Counted from the stretch's first letter, positions 13,610 to 22,328 are shown. The stretch is 22,485 nucleotides of DNA from Nitrospinota bacterium (GCA_016212295.1 JACRGO010000057.1:1-22485); one strand, 5' to 3'. Made by a program: numbers and translations. Notes: generated by a model not told the origin, from the letters alone.

Positions 13610-14134
13610 ATGAACGCGGCCCATGCGCATTTATTAGTGAACCATTTGCCGGTAGTCGGGGTACTGTTCGCCTTTTTGGCCCTTGTCCTCTCTTCCATCA
13701 AAAAAAGGGACGAAATGGAGTGGGGGGCGCTGGTCCTCTTTGTCGTTGTGGGGATAGCGGTCCTGCCCGCCTATTTTTCAGGAGAGGGCGCGGAGAAAGT
13801 GGTTGAGCACCTTCCTGGGGTGGCAGAGAAATTAATAGAAAATCATGAAGAGACGGCGGAAGCGGCGGCGATATTGACGGTCATCACGGGCCTGACCGCC
13901 CTCGTTGGCATTTTCTTTCGCCAACACCGCACTAAGGTGTTCCTCGGACTTTATTTGTTGTCACTTATCACTGGAGGGACCCTCGCCTATACCGCGAAGC
14001 TGGGTGGAGAGATCCGGCACCAGGAGATACGAAAAGATTTTGTTCCCGTCCAGAAAGGCCAAGGGGTCATGATGGGCAAGGAAGATGAGTCAGCCGGGGA
14101 GGAAGAGGGCGAAAAAGGCGAAGAGGCGCGTTGA
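13610..14134 (+). CDS. Small four-helix membrane protein (DUF2231-like), possible heme or metal site
   Basis: 174 residues. Four hydrophobic helices at about 8-28, 38-57, 83-104 and 108-127, then a long charged C-terminal tail (EDESAGEEEGEKGEEA). Histidines sit in the helix-end positions that such proteins keep: His5 and His7, NHLPVVG with His12, HLPG near 67, ENHEE near 78 and GGEIRHQE near 132. The NHLP...GGxIRH pattern recurs in uncharacterised bacterial membrane proteins of the DUF2231 type. Paired histidines in a four-helix bundle suggest heme or metal binding, but this is inference. GGAGG lies about 9 bases before the ATG. It is the first gene of a rightward group, about 215 bp before the sodium symporter; a shared function is not obvious. 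Confidence 0.72.
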   Translation: MNAAHAHLLVNHLPVVGVLFAFLALVLSSIKKRDEMEWGALVLFVVVGIAVLPAYFSGEGAEKVVEHLPGVAEKLIENHEETAEAAAILTVITGLTALVGIFFRQHRTKVFLGLYLLSLITGGTLAYTAKLGGEIRHQEIRKDFVPVQKGQGVMMGKEDESAGEEEGEKGEEAR

Positions 14135-14194
14135 CGACCCGGCCGGACGCGAGAGCGGGCCATGTCTGCTTATGCCTGAACGAAAACCCCCTTT

Positions 14195-14335
14195 CAGGCA
14201 AAATCCGAAATTCTAAGATCGAAATCCGAAACAAATTCGAATGTTAAAATTACGAAATCACCTAAGCCAAAACCTTGTCAATACGATGTTATTGTCATTT
14301 GGATATTAGCGCTTCGGATTTCGAATTTTTGAGTT
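14195..14335. repeat. AT-rich dispersed repeat with GAAATCCGAAA words
   Basis: It opens with AAATCCGAAATTCTAAGATC and CGAAATCCGAAACAAATTCG and closes with GCGCTTCGGATTTCGAATTT, so the ends are inverted versions of the same word. It occupies most of the 14135-14350 gap. Non-coding. This kind of interspersed unit is common in environmental bacterial genomes; no promoter for the downstream transporter is clear within it. Confidence 0.55.
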
Positions 14336-14350
14336 TACATTTATTTGTCC

Positions 14351-15958
14351 ATGGCCTCTGATACAGCAACGGAAAAATGGAGTTCCCGCTTCGGCGTCAT
14401 TCTCGCCGTGGCCGGGAGCGCGGTGGGACTTGGAAACTTCCTCCGCTTCCCGGGCCTAGCGGCCCAGTACGGGAGCGGGGCCTTCATGGTAGCCTATTTC
14501 ATATCCCTGTTTCTTATCGGCATACCAATATGCTGGGCAGAGTGGACTTTAGGAAGATACGCCGGACAAAAGGGGTTCCACTCCAGTCCGGGCATCTTCC
14601 ATGTCCTGATCCGGCGCCAGGCGGGGAAATACATTGGCGTGCTTGGGGTCATCATCCCGGTTGTCATATATATGTATTACGTGTATATCGAGGCGTGGTG
14701 CCTGGGATATTTTTATTACTTCCTCACCGGACAGTTGGATCTTGGCCAGGACGTGGCCGCTTACGGGGATTTCTGGGCCAGGTTCGTGGGCGCCAATGAA
14801 AACGGCCTGGTCCTGGGCCACGGGCAAAACCAGGTTATAGTCTTTCTCATCATTGTCTTCGCGTTGAACTTCATCATCATATACCAGGGGATCGTGCGCG
14901 GGATCGAGTTCTTCTGCAAATACGCCATGCCCGCGCTTGTGGTCCTGGCCTTAATAACCCTGGCCAGGGTGCTGACCCTTGGGACCCCGGACCCCTTGAA
15001 GCCGGACCAGAACATCCTAAACGGCCTGGGCTACATGTGGAACCCCGGCGACATCGCCGCCTCTCTATCCAATCCCCAGTTATGGCTGGCCGCCGCCGGA
15101 CAGATATTCTTTTCCCTTTCAGTGGGCTTCGGCGTGATCATCACCTACGCCAGTTATCTGACAAATGAAGACGACGTGGCGCTCAGCGGATTGGCGGCCT
15201 CAAGCGCCAACGAGTTCTGCGAGGTGGGATTAGGGGGGATGATCACCGTGCCCGCGGCCTTTGTCTTTCTAGGGGCGGCGGGGATAGTGGGGCAGGGGAC
15301 CTTCGGCCTGGGTTTTAAAGTCCTTCCCCTGGTCTTTTCGAAAATCCCGGTCCTCCCGTGGCTTTTTGGAGGGATATTCTTTTTTCTCCTCTTTCTGGCC
15401 GCAATCACAAGTTCCCTGTCCATGCTCCAACCCGGCATCGCCTTCCTGGAGGAAGGATTGGGCCTCGGGCGGAAACAGTCAGTCGCCATCCTGGGACTCC
15501 TTACCGCCATCGGCTCCCTGTTCGTGGTTTATTTCAGCAAGGACCTGAAGGCGCTGGACACCCTGGATTTCTGGGTCGGGACCTTCCTGATTTTCGTGAT
15601 GGGCACCATTATCATCGTTATTTTTGGATGGATACTGGGGACCGAAAGGGGTTGGATAGAAGCCCACAGAGGGGCCGAGATGAAAATACCTGGAGTTTTC
15701 AAGTGGATCATTCAATATGTTTCTCCAATTTATCTGCTGGGCATCTTTGTCTTATGGGTCCTCTTCAACGTTTTCGGCTGGGACCCGTCCACCGGAGAGT
15801 TCAAGCCGACCTCCTACATCCTGGACCTTGTGGGACCCATGCCTGACCCGGTGGCGCGGTTGAGCGTCCTGTTCATATTATTAGTGATGGGCTTTTTCCT
15901 GATCCTCATCGCCAACGCCGGGAAACGGTGGAATAAGATAGCGCCTCCTTCCGGTTAA
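14351..15958 (+). CDS. LeuT-like sodium-dependent symporter (NSS/SNF family)
   Basis: 535 residues, 12 hydrophobic helices. From memory it follows Aquifex LeuT closely: WSSRFGVILAVAGSAVGLGN and FLRFPG (TM1), CWAEWTLGRYAGQKG, YYVYIEAWCLGY (TM3), QIFFSLSVGFGVIITYASY (TM6), a NEFCEVGLGG stretch carrying the Glu that makes LeuT chloride-independent, and ITSSLSMLQPGIAFLEE (TM8). The family imports amino acids with Na+ across the inner membrane. Against LeuT, the substrate-pocket residues differ at Asn21 (Ser here), Thr254 (Ser here) and Ile359 (Met here), so specificity may differ. I chose ATG 14351 over the in-frame TTG at 14345; neither has a good ribosome site. A MetS-like small subunit gene follows at 16110. 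Confidence 0.93.
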   Translation: MASDTATEKWSSRFGVILAVAGSAVGLGNFLRFPGLAAQYGSGAFMVAYFISLFLIGIPICWAEWTLGRYAGQKGFHSSPGIFHVLIRRQAGKYIGVLGVIIPVVIYMYYVYIEAWCLGYFYYFLTGQLDLGQDVAAYGDFWARFVGANENGLVLGHGQNQVIVFLIIVFALNFIIIYQGIVRGIEFFCKYAMPALVVLALITLARVLTLGTPDPLKPDQNILNGLGYMWNPGDIAASLSNPQLWLAAAGQIFFSLSVGFGVIITYASYLTNEDDVALSGLAASSANEFCEVGLGGMITVPAAFVFLGAAGIVGQGTFGLGFKVLPLVFSKIPVLPWLFGGIFFFLLFLAAITSSLSMLQPGIAFLEEGLGLGRKQSVAILGLLTAIGSLFVVYFSKDLKALDTLDFWVGTFLIFVMGTIIIVIFGWILGTERGWIEAHRGAEMKIPGVFKWIIQYVSPIYLLGIFVLWVLFNVFGWDPSTGEFKPTSYILDLVGPMPDPVARLSVLFILLVMGFFLILIANAGKRWNKIAPPSG

Positions 15959-16109
15959 ACGCGGCTTCGCGAATTGATTAAGAAAAAGCCCTGGACCATA
16001 AAATTTCAAATATTTTGGTTAGTTTTTTTTGGCAGGATGAACAGGATTTTTATCTTGTAAATCAAATGTGCGTTGAAAGAATTTTCATTTCATAGGAAAA
16101 TATACAATC

Positions 16110-16265
16110 ATGACTACAGGCGGTTGGATAAATATGATTTTTTCCGTGGGATTCGTGACAGTCCTTTTCCTGTGGTGCATCTTCAAGGTTGTCTTCGGCA
16201 AACCACCGTTGGAGCACCTTCACGGCCTGGAGGATATCGACACCAAGGACGAGGATGTTGAGTGA
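16110..16265 (+). CDS. MetS-like small subunit of an NSS transporter
   Basis: 51 residues. One transmembrane helix spans roughly residues 6-29 (WINMIFSVGFVTVLFLWCIF), then a short cytosolic tail KPPLEHLHGLEDIDTKDED. Tiny single-helix proteins encoded right after sodium-dependent NSS symporters are known as MetS-type small subunits (first described for the Corynebacterium MetPS methionine/alanine importer), and the HLH...DxDTKD tail fits the bacterial version as I recall it. It begins 151 bases after the symporter stop, on the same strand, with an AGGA about 13 bases upstream. Sequence type, length and position together support a real gene although it is very short. Confidence 0.75.
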   Translation: MTTGGWINMIFSVGFVTVLFLWCIFKVVFGKPPLEHLHGLEDIDTKDEDVE

Positions 16266-16319
16266 GCAGGCGCAAAACATTAACCACGAATTAACGCGAA
16301 TATCCACGAATTATTGATA

Positions 16320-16506
16320 TAACACACCCCGGCCTTCGGCCACCCCTCTCAAGAGGGGAATTTATAGATGATGGCGTCCTGCCAAGAGGAGATTTAAAAA
16401 TAAGGAATCGCGGCAAGCCGCGGGAAATTATGCCTGCGCCGGCTGAAAATTTTTTCTCTGAATAATTCCCCTCTTGAGAGGGGTGGCCGAAGGCCGGGGT
16501 GTGTTA
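16320..16506. mobile_element. 187-bp MITE-like unit with perfect 43-bp inverted ends
   Basis: The left end 16320-16362 (TAACACACCCCGGCCTTCGG...) and right end 16464-16506 are perfect reverse complements over 43 bases. Each end also contains two small palindromes (GGCCTTCGGCC and CCCCTCTCAAGAGGGG). The ~100-bp centre is unrelated and has its own hairpin (GCGGCAAGCCGC). A third, diverged single end lies at 22283-22328. There is no coding capacity. It sits between the convergent transporter and uvrA genes, where the strong stems could also end transcription from both sides. Confidence 0.75.
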
Positions 16507-16532
16507 GAGGGCTTCTTCAATTACAAAGAATA

Positions 16533-16612
16533 AACAAGGAAATGGAATTGTTTTGGACATTCGGTAATTGTAATTTGTGATTTATTTGTAATTTGCTATT
16601 TGTAATTTGTAA
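16533..16612 (-). repeat. AT-rich dispersed repeat, copy 2
   Basis: The reverse complement contains AAATAGCAAATTACAAATAA and ATTACCGAATGTCCAAAACA and matches the first ~75 bases of the unit at 4438, with a small insertion (ATCACAA) and few other changes. It lies directly downstream of the uvrA stop codon. Confidence 0.8.
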
Positions 16613-16624
16613 TTTTGTTTTCAT

Positions 16625-19600
16625 TTAACCCCGTCCAATAAATTTCCTCAGAAACCTTGATGTGTGCGAGGCTTTCCCGGCGCGGACTATCTCCTCAGGC
16701 GTTCCCTGGGCGGTGATGCGGCCTCCGCCGTCTCCGCCCTCAGGCCCAAGGTCTATTACCCAGTCCGCCTCGGCCAGCACGTCCATGTTGTGCTCGATCA
16801 CCACCACCGTGTTTCCCGCGTCAACCAGCCTGTGCAGCGCATGAATCAACTTTTCCACGTCAGCCATGTGCAAGCCGATGGTGGGCTCGTCGAGCACGTA
16901 CAGGGAGTGGATACCTCCAAAATTTTTTCCTGGTCCCTTAAGACTATCCGTTGACGCCACGCGCGCGCGCAGGCCAGTTGTTGGGGCACGATGCATCGCG
17001 CCCTTACACGTTGTGGACGACGCGCGCGCCCTGGCCAGTTCAGTGACCAGCTTGATTCGCTGCGCCTCCCCTCCGCTCAAGGTCGGGCTCTGCTGGCCGA
17101 GGGTAAGATAGCCAAGCCCCACGTCTAGCAGGAGTTTAAGCGCATGGTGTATGGATGAATGAGCCTTGAAAAACTCCACTGCTTCGTCTATGTTCATCGC
17201 CAGGACCTCGGCTATGGTTTTTTCCTTGAACCTGACAGCCAGCGTCTCCTCGTTGAACCGCGCCCCGCGGCATCCCTCGCACGGCACGGTGACGTCCGGC
17301 AGGAAGCTCATGGCGATCTTTTTCAATCCCTGTCCCTCGCATTCCGGGCACCGCCCGCTGGCCGTGTTGAAGGAAAACCGCGCCGGGGAATACCCTCGAA
17401 TGGCGGCCTCGGTGGTTTGCGCGAAAAGCTTTCTTATCTCGCCCCAGAATCCAACGTAAGTTGCGGGACACGACCTGGGCGTCCTGCCGATAGGGGTCTG
17501 GTCCACTTCAAGGACGCGGTCCACCGCTTCCCACCCGGTGATATCCTCACACCCGGAAAACCTGCCTGCCTGGATATCCTGGCGGCCTTGCTTCTTTCCC
17601 ACAAGGTGGCCAAGGTTCTCGCGCAATACGTCGCGGACCAGCGTGCTCTTGCCGCTCCCGCTCACTCCCGACACGCAGACCAGTCCGCCAAGAGGTATGG
17701 ACAGGCTGATGTTTTTCAGATTGTGCATAGCGGCCTTTTTTATTGTGAGGCGGGGGGAATCCTTTGACGCGAAGACAGGACGCCTCTTCCTGCTCAGCGG
17801 ATGCCGCAGCGGTTCGCGAAGATATTGTCCTGTCACCGAGTCCTTGTTTTTTATCAAATCATCCACGCGGCCCTCGGCGATCAGACGCCCTCCCCGCGTT
17901 CCGCCGCCCGGGCCAAGGTCTATCACATGAGCGGCGTGGCGTATGGTCTCCTCGTCATGCTCAACCACTATTATGGTGTTGCCCTTTTTCTGGAGCATGC
18001 TTAAAGTGTCCAGCAGCATGAGATTGTCCCTGGCGTGGAGTCCGATGGTCGGCTCGTCCAGGATGTAGCATACGCCGCGCAGGTTCGAGCCTATCTGGGC
18101 CGCAAGCCTGATCCTCTGCGCCTCGCCCCCGCTCAGGCTGGGCGCGGAGCGGTCGAGTCCAAGATACGACAGCCCCACCTGCTTGAGGAATAGGAGGCGG
18201 GACAGGAGTTCGGAGATGATATCACGGGCGATGGGGGCCTCATGCGCCTCCCATTTCCACGATTGAAAAAGTTTTTTCGCCTCCGCCACTGAAGAGGCAG
18301 TGGCCTCGGCTATGGATTTTCCGCGCACCTTCACGGCCAGGGCCTCTGGACGCAGCCTCAGTCCGTTGCACTGGACGCATGCCCGCTCCGGCCCTTCCCA
18401 CCACTCGTTCCACCAGATTTCCTCCCCGGTCTGCTCCTCTTCAAAGCCGGAAAGCTCCAGCCCGGTCCCGTAGCAGCGGCGGCACCAGCCGTGCCTGGAG
18501 TTGAAGGAAAAGAGGCGCGGGTCCAATTCCTCGAAGCTTCGTCCGCAGCCCGGACACGCCCTGCTGGTGGAGAAGATTTTTTCCGTCCTGGCGGACTTCC
18601 CCCCAGGCCTTGGCGCAGCGTAAACGGTCCCCTTGCCGTATTCCAGGGCAAGGTCAAGCAGCCTTCTCAGTTCGCGCTCGTTTTCCGGTACGGCCATGGC
18701 CTCTCCAACCGGCAGGTCTATGCTATGCTCCTTATAGCGATCCAGCCTCGGCCAGGCTTCCGTTGGAATCAATTCTCCGTCCACCCTCAAGAATTCATAT
18801 CCCTTTTTCGCCGCCCATTTGGCAAGGTCCGTGTAATAACCCTTGCGTGAAACCACGAGAGGGGCAAGCAAGGCCACCTTCCTGCCCCGCCATTCGCGGA
18901 TGACATTCGCTATGATGGCCTCGGGACTTTGAGGCTTGATGGGAATTTCGCAATCCGGGCAATGCTGCGTCCCGAGCCTTGCGAACATAAGCCGCAGGAA
19001 GTGATATATCTCCGTTGCAGTTGCCACGGTGCTCTTGCGGCCCCCCCGGCTGGTGCGCTGCTCGATCGCCACTGTCGGGGGCAGGCCGGACACGCCGTCC
19101 ACGTCCGGCCTTGAAGCTGGCTGCGCGTACTGGCGGGCGTAGGCGTTCAACGACTCCAGATACCTCCTTTGCCCCTCCGCGAAGAGGATATCGAAGGCCA
19201 CGGTGCTCTTGCCGCTGCCGCTCACCCCGGTGATGACCGTGAAGGCGTCGCGTGGAATGGAGAGGTCCAGGTTCCGCAGATTATGCTCACGCGCGCGGCG
19301 GATGACGATGTTTTCGCCCGCGCTGTATGCGGCCTGGGTTTCAGCAACTCCGCCTGTATTCCCCGCCTGGCAAGTAGAGAGCAAGGCTGAAGATTTTTTT
19401 CCTTTTTCGCTCCGCGTTTTCTGGACTCTGCTTCCGTTTAAGTATTCACGCAATGCCTTTCCTGTATGGCTCCCGGCGAACTTGGCGACCTCCGCTGGCC
19501 CGCCCTCGCACACGATCTCCCCTCCAGCTTCACCTCCTTCAGGACCGAGGTCTATGATCCAGTCAGCCGCTGCAATTACGTCCAGATTGTGCTCGATCAC

Positions 19601-22234
19601 CACAAGTGAATGTCCTTCCTGGATGAGTTGGCGGAACGCGGAAAGGAGGGTCGCTATATCGTCGAAATGCAATCCTGTGGTCGGCTCGTCAAAGATAAAG
19701 AGAGTGCCCCCTTTTCCATTGCCGGATTTTTTCTTCTCCGACAAGTGGCCGGCGAGCTTGAGGCGCTGCGCCTCTCCGCCGCTCAGGGTGGGGAGGGGCT
19801 GGCCAAGCTTCATGTAGGACAAACCCACCGCGGTAAGAGGCGCCAGCATTAGCGTTACCGGCTCATGCCCTGAAAAAAATTCCAATGCCTGGGAAACGGT
19901 CATGTCCAGGACGTCGGCTATGGACTTTGTCCCATCCATCTTCACCTCTAAAGTCTCAGGGCGGAACCTGCGGCCGTCGCAGTCCGGGCAGCGCAGGTAC
20001 ACATCGCTCAGGAACTGCATCTCCACGCGCTCGAATCCGCTCCCGCTGCACGCCGGACAACGCCCGTTCCCGGAATTGAAACTGAAGGTCCCGGCCGTAT
20101 ACCCCCGCTTGCGCGAGGGCTCCAGCGCGGCGAAGAGTTTTCTGATTGAGTCAAAGGCGCCCACATAGCTGGCTGGATTGGAGCGGGCCGTTTTTCCCAT
20201 GGGCGACTGGTCCACAAGGACCACGTCCCCTATATGCTCATGGCCTTGAATCTCGCGATGCCTGCCCGGGGAGTCCACCGGCCTTCCCTTGATCTTCCTG
20301 AGGGCGTTGTAGCATACGTCGTGAATCAGGGTGGATTTGCCGGACCCGCTTACGCCCGTTATGCACACAAGGCGGCCCAGGGGGATGGACACGTCGATGC
20401 CTTTCAGGTTGTGCTCTGCCGCGCCGATGATTTCCAGCCGGGGCGTTTTGGGGTCCACCCTTCTGACTTCACCCTGCGGCGCAACGCCATTCTCTCTTCG
20501 CAGGTATTTGGCGGTGAGGGAGGCCTTTGACTTAAGCAGCCGGGGCAGATCTCCGAAGAACACCGCCTCGCCTCCGCGCTCGCCCGGACCCGGCCCCATG
20601 TCCAGCACATAATCAGCGGCCCGTATCACGTCAGGATCATGCTCCACTATGATGAGCGTGTTGCCTGCGTCCCGCAGGCGTTGCAGGATGCCGATCAGCC
20701 GCCCGATGTCCCTGGGGTGGAGTCCGATGCTGGGCTCGTCCAGAACGAAGAGGGAGTTGACGAGTGACGTGCCAAGCGCGGTGGTGAGATTGATGCGCTG
20801 CACTTCGCCGCCGCTCAGGGTGCGCGACTGGCGGTCCAGCGTCAGGTATCCCAGACCCACCTCCACCAGATACCGCAGGCGGGAGCGTACTTCTCCAAGG
20901 AGCATGTCCGCCGCCTCATCCATTGGTTTCGGGAGTTTCAGGTCCCTGAAAAACGCGAGACACCCGCTGATGGGCAGGAGCATGGCCTCGTGGATATTCA
21001 AACCCTTGCCAGGTCCGAGACGCCACGTCATTGCCTCCGGTTTCAGCCTTGCGCCCTTGCAGTCTCCGCATAAATGATAGGCGCGGTATTTGGAGAGCAG
21101 CACCCTTATGTGCATCTTGTAGCTCTTGGTTTCGAGCCACTCGAAGAAGCGGCGGACGCCGTACCATTTCTTGTCCTCCCAACTTCCTTCCCCCTCCAGC
21201 GCCCAATGCCTGTGGGCCTCTGTCATGTCCTTCCAGGGGACGTTGACAGGGACGCCCCGCTTTCGCGCGAAGGCCATGAGGTCGTCCTGGCATTCACGGT
21301 AGCTCTCGGTTTGCCACGGCTTGATCGCGCCCTCGGCCAGGCTTTTGGATTCATCCGGCACCACGAGGCTGTAGTCGATCCCGATGGTTCGGCCGAAGCC
21401 CCGGCATGTCCCGCACGCGCCCATGGGGGAATTGAAGGAGAAGAGGTTCTGGACCGGGTCTCGGTAGTGGATATCGCAGTGGGCGCAGTGGAGGCCGGAG
21501 GAGAAACGGAGCGGGGCCAAGGGGTTTTTGTCCGCGTCAAGTGGATAGACCGTGACGCGGCCCTGGCCGTGCTTGAGGGCCTGCTCAAGGTCGTCGATGA
21601 TTCGTTTTCTGTTTGCGCCCTTGAGCGGGAGCCGGTCCTGGACCACTTCCAGGGAGCCGTTATCTTGCCGGGTGATCCGCGTATAGCCTTGCCGCCGGAG
21701 CAGGGCCTCCGCCTCTTCCACCGGCATGTTTTCCGGGACGATTACAGGAAACGCGATTAGTATCCCGGAAGGTCCCTTGTCCACTGGACCGCCGGAAAAC
21801 TCCTTTGCCAAATTGCGGTAAATGCCGTCAGCGGAGTCGCGTTGCACTATTTTTCCGCATCCACGGCAGTGCAGCCTTGCCGCGCGCGCGAAGAGGAGTT
21901 TAAGGTGGTCGTTCAGCTCCGTCATGGTGCCGACCGTGGAGCGCGAGGTGCGGACCGGGTTGGTCTGGTCTATGGCGATGGCGGGAGGGATGCCTTCTAT
22001 GCGGTCAACCTGGGGCTTGTCCATGCGGTCCAGGAACTGCCGCGCGTATGAGGAGAAGGTCTCCACGTACCGCCTCTGGCCTTCGGCGTAAAGGGTGTCG
22101 AAGGCGAGTGAGGATTTTCCAGAACCGCTCACGCCGGTGACGCCGGTGATTTTATTAAGCGGCAGGTCCAGGTCCAGGTTTTTCAGGTTGTTCTGCCGCG
22201 CGCCCCTGATGGAGATGTGGTTGTTTTTTTTCAT
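16625..22234 (-). CDS. uvrA: Tandem-fused double UvrA excinuclease subunit (two full UvrA units)
   Basis: 1869 residues, twice the usual ~940. UvrA is the ATP-driven DNA-damage sensor that loads UvrB in nucleotide excision repair. Unit 1 (1-~935) and unit 2 (~975-1869) are each complete. Walker A GVSGSGKS lies at 34, 627, 1003 and 1523; LSGGE signatures lie at 473, 817, 1367 and 1719; four Walker B DEP(S/T) boxes have H-switches. Zinc cysteine pairs are intact in both units (123/126 with 389/392, 250/253 with 274/277, 726/729 with 749/752; and 1092/1095 with 1286/1289, 1227/1230 with 1251/1254, 1629/1632 with 1652/1655). A hydrophilic linker (~935-972) joins them. An extra ~30 residues (about 1737-1775, Arg/Ala/Thr-rich) split the last signature from its Walker B. 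UvrA works as a dimer, so the fusion is a covalent dimer. Long UvrAs are known in Chlamydiae and some other phyla. No clear ribosome site precedes the ATG. Confidence 0.96.
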   Translation of the reverse strand: MKKNNHISIRGARQNNLKNLDLDLPLNKITGVTGVSGSGKSSLAFDTLYAEGQRRYVETFSSYARQFLDRMDKPQVDRIEGIPPAIAIDQTNPVRTSRSTVGTMTELNDHLKLLFARAARLHCRGCGKIVQRDSADGIYRNLAKEFSGGPVDKGPSGILIAFPVIVPENMPVEEAEALLRRQGYTRITRQDNGSLEVVQDRLPLKGANRKRIIDDLEQALKHGQGRVTVYPLDADKNPLAPLRFSSGLHCAHCDIHYRDPVQNLFSFNSPMGACGTCRGFGRTIGIDYSLVVPDESKSLAEGAIKPWQTESYRECQDDLMAFARKRGVPVNVPWKDMTEAHRHWALEGEGSWEDKKWYGVRRFFEWLETKSYKMHIRVLLSKYRAYHLCGDCKGARLKPEAMTWRLGPGKGLNIHEAMLLPISGCLAFFRDLKLPKPMDEAADMLLGEVRSRLRYLVEVGLGYLTLDRQSRTLSGGEVQRINLTTALGTSLVNSLFVLDEPSIGLHPRDIGRLIGILQRLRDAGNTLIIVEHDPDVIRAADYVLDMGPGPGERGGEAVFFGDLPRLLKSKASLTAKYLRRENGVAPQGEVRRVDPKTPRLEIIGAAEHNLKGIDVSIPLGRLVCITGVSGSGKSTLIHDVCYNALRKIKGRPVDSPGRHREIQGHEHIGDVVLVDQSPMGKTARSNPASYVGAFDSIRKLFAALEPSRKRGYTAGTFSFNSGNGRCPACSGSGFERVEMQFLSDVYLRCPDCDGRRFRPETLEVKMDGTKSIADVLDMTVSQALEFFSGHEPVTLMLAPLTAVGLSYMKLGQPLPTLSGGEAQRLKLAGHLSEKKKSGNGKGGTLFIFDEPTTGLHFDDIATLLSAFRQLIQEGHSLVVIEHNLDVIAAADWIIDLGPEGGEAGGEIVCEGGPAEVAKFAGSHTGKALREYLNGSRVQKTRSEKGKKSSALLSTCQAGNTGGVAETQAAYSAGENIVIRRAREHNLRNLDLSIPRDAFTVITGVSGSGKSTVAFDILFAEGQRRYLESLNAYARQYAQPASRPDVDGVSGLPPTVAIEQRTSRGGRKSTVATATEIYHFLRLMFARLGTQHCPDCEIPIKPQSPEAIIANVIREWRGRKVALLAPLVVSRKGYYTDLAKWAAKKGYEFLRVDGELIPTEAWPRLDRYKEHSIDLPVGEAMAVPENERELRRLLDLALEYGKGTVYAAPRPGGKSARTEKIFSTSRACPGCGRSFEELDPRLFSFNSRHGWCRRCYGTGLELSGFEEEQTGEEIWWNEWWEGPERACVQCNGLRLRPEALAVKVRGKSIAEATASSVAEAKKLFQSWKWEAHEAPIARDIISELLSRLLFLKQVGLSYLGLDRSAPSLSGGEAQRIRLAAQIGSNLRGVCYILDEPTIGLHARDNLMLLDTLSMLQKKGNTIIVVEHDEETIRHAAHVIDLGPGGGTRGGRLIAEGRVDDLIKNKDSVTGQYLREPLRHPLSRKRRPVFASKDSPRLTIKKAAMHNLKNISLSIPLGGLVCVSGVSGSGKSTLVRDVLRENLGHLVGKKQGRQDIQAGRFSGCEDITGWEAVDRVLEVDQTPIGRTPRSCPATYVGFWGEIRKLFAQTTEAAIRGYSPARFSFNTASGRCPECEGQGLKKIAMSFLPDVTVPCEGCRGARFNEETLAVRFKEKTIAEVLAMNIDEAVEFFKAHSSIHHALKLLLDVGLGYLTLGQQSPTLSGGEAQRIKLVTELARARASSTTCKGAMHRAPTTGLRARVASTDSLKGPGKNFGGIHSLYVLDEPTIGLHMADVEKLIHALHRLVDAGNTVVVIEHNMDVLAEADWVIDLGPEGGDGGGRITAQGTPEEIVRAGKASHTSRFLRKFIGRG

Positions 22235-22282
22235 GTGGGTTGTTTACTTTCAATAAAAAATATTAAGCCTCTTGATTCCCTA

Positions 22283-22328
22283 TAATTCCCCTCCTTGGAG
22301 GGGTGGCGCGAAGCGCCGGGGTGGGTTA
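22283..22328 (+). repeat. Single-end relative of the 16320-16506 element
   Basis: ATTCCCCTCCTTGGAGGGGT, then GGCGCGAAGCGCC and GGGGTGGGTTA, parallels the right end of the unit at 16464-16506. Compensating changes keep both stems paired (CTTG to CCTTGG; GGCCGAAGGCC to GGCGCGAAGCGCC). This is the pattern expected if the fold, rather than the letters, is preserved. It lies upstream of uvrA. Confidence 0.7.

Noticed and set aside
17159-21760. Several forward open frames of 100-230 codons opposite uvrA
   Set aside because: They are antisense shadows of a high-GC gene whose four ATPase domains are unmistakable on the other strand. Compositions are Arg/Ser/Pro-rich and lack known motifs.
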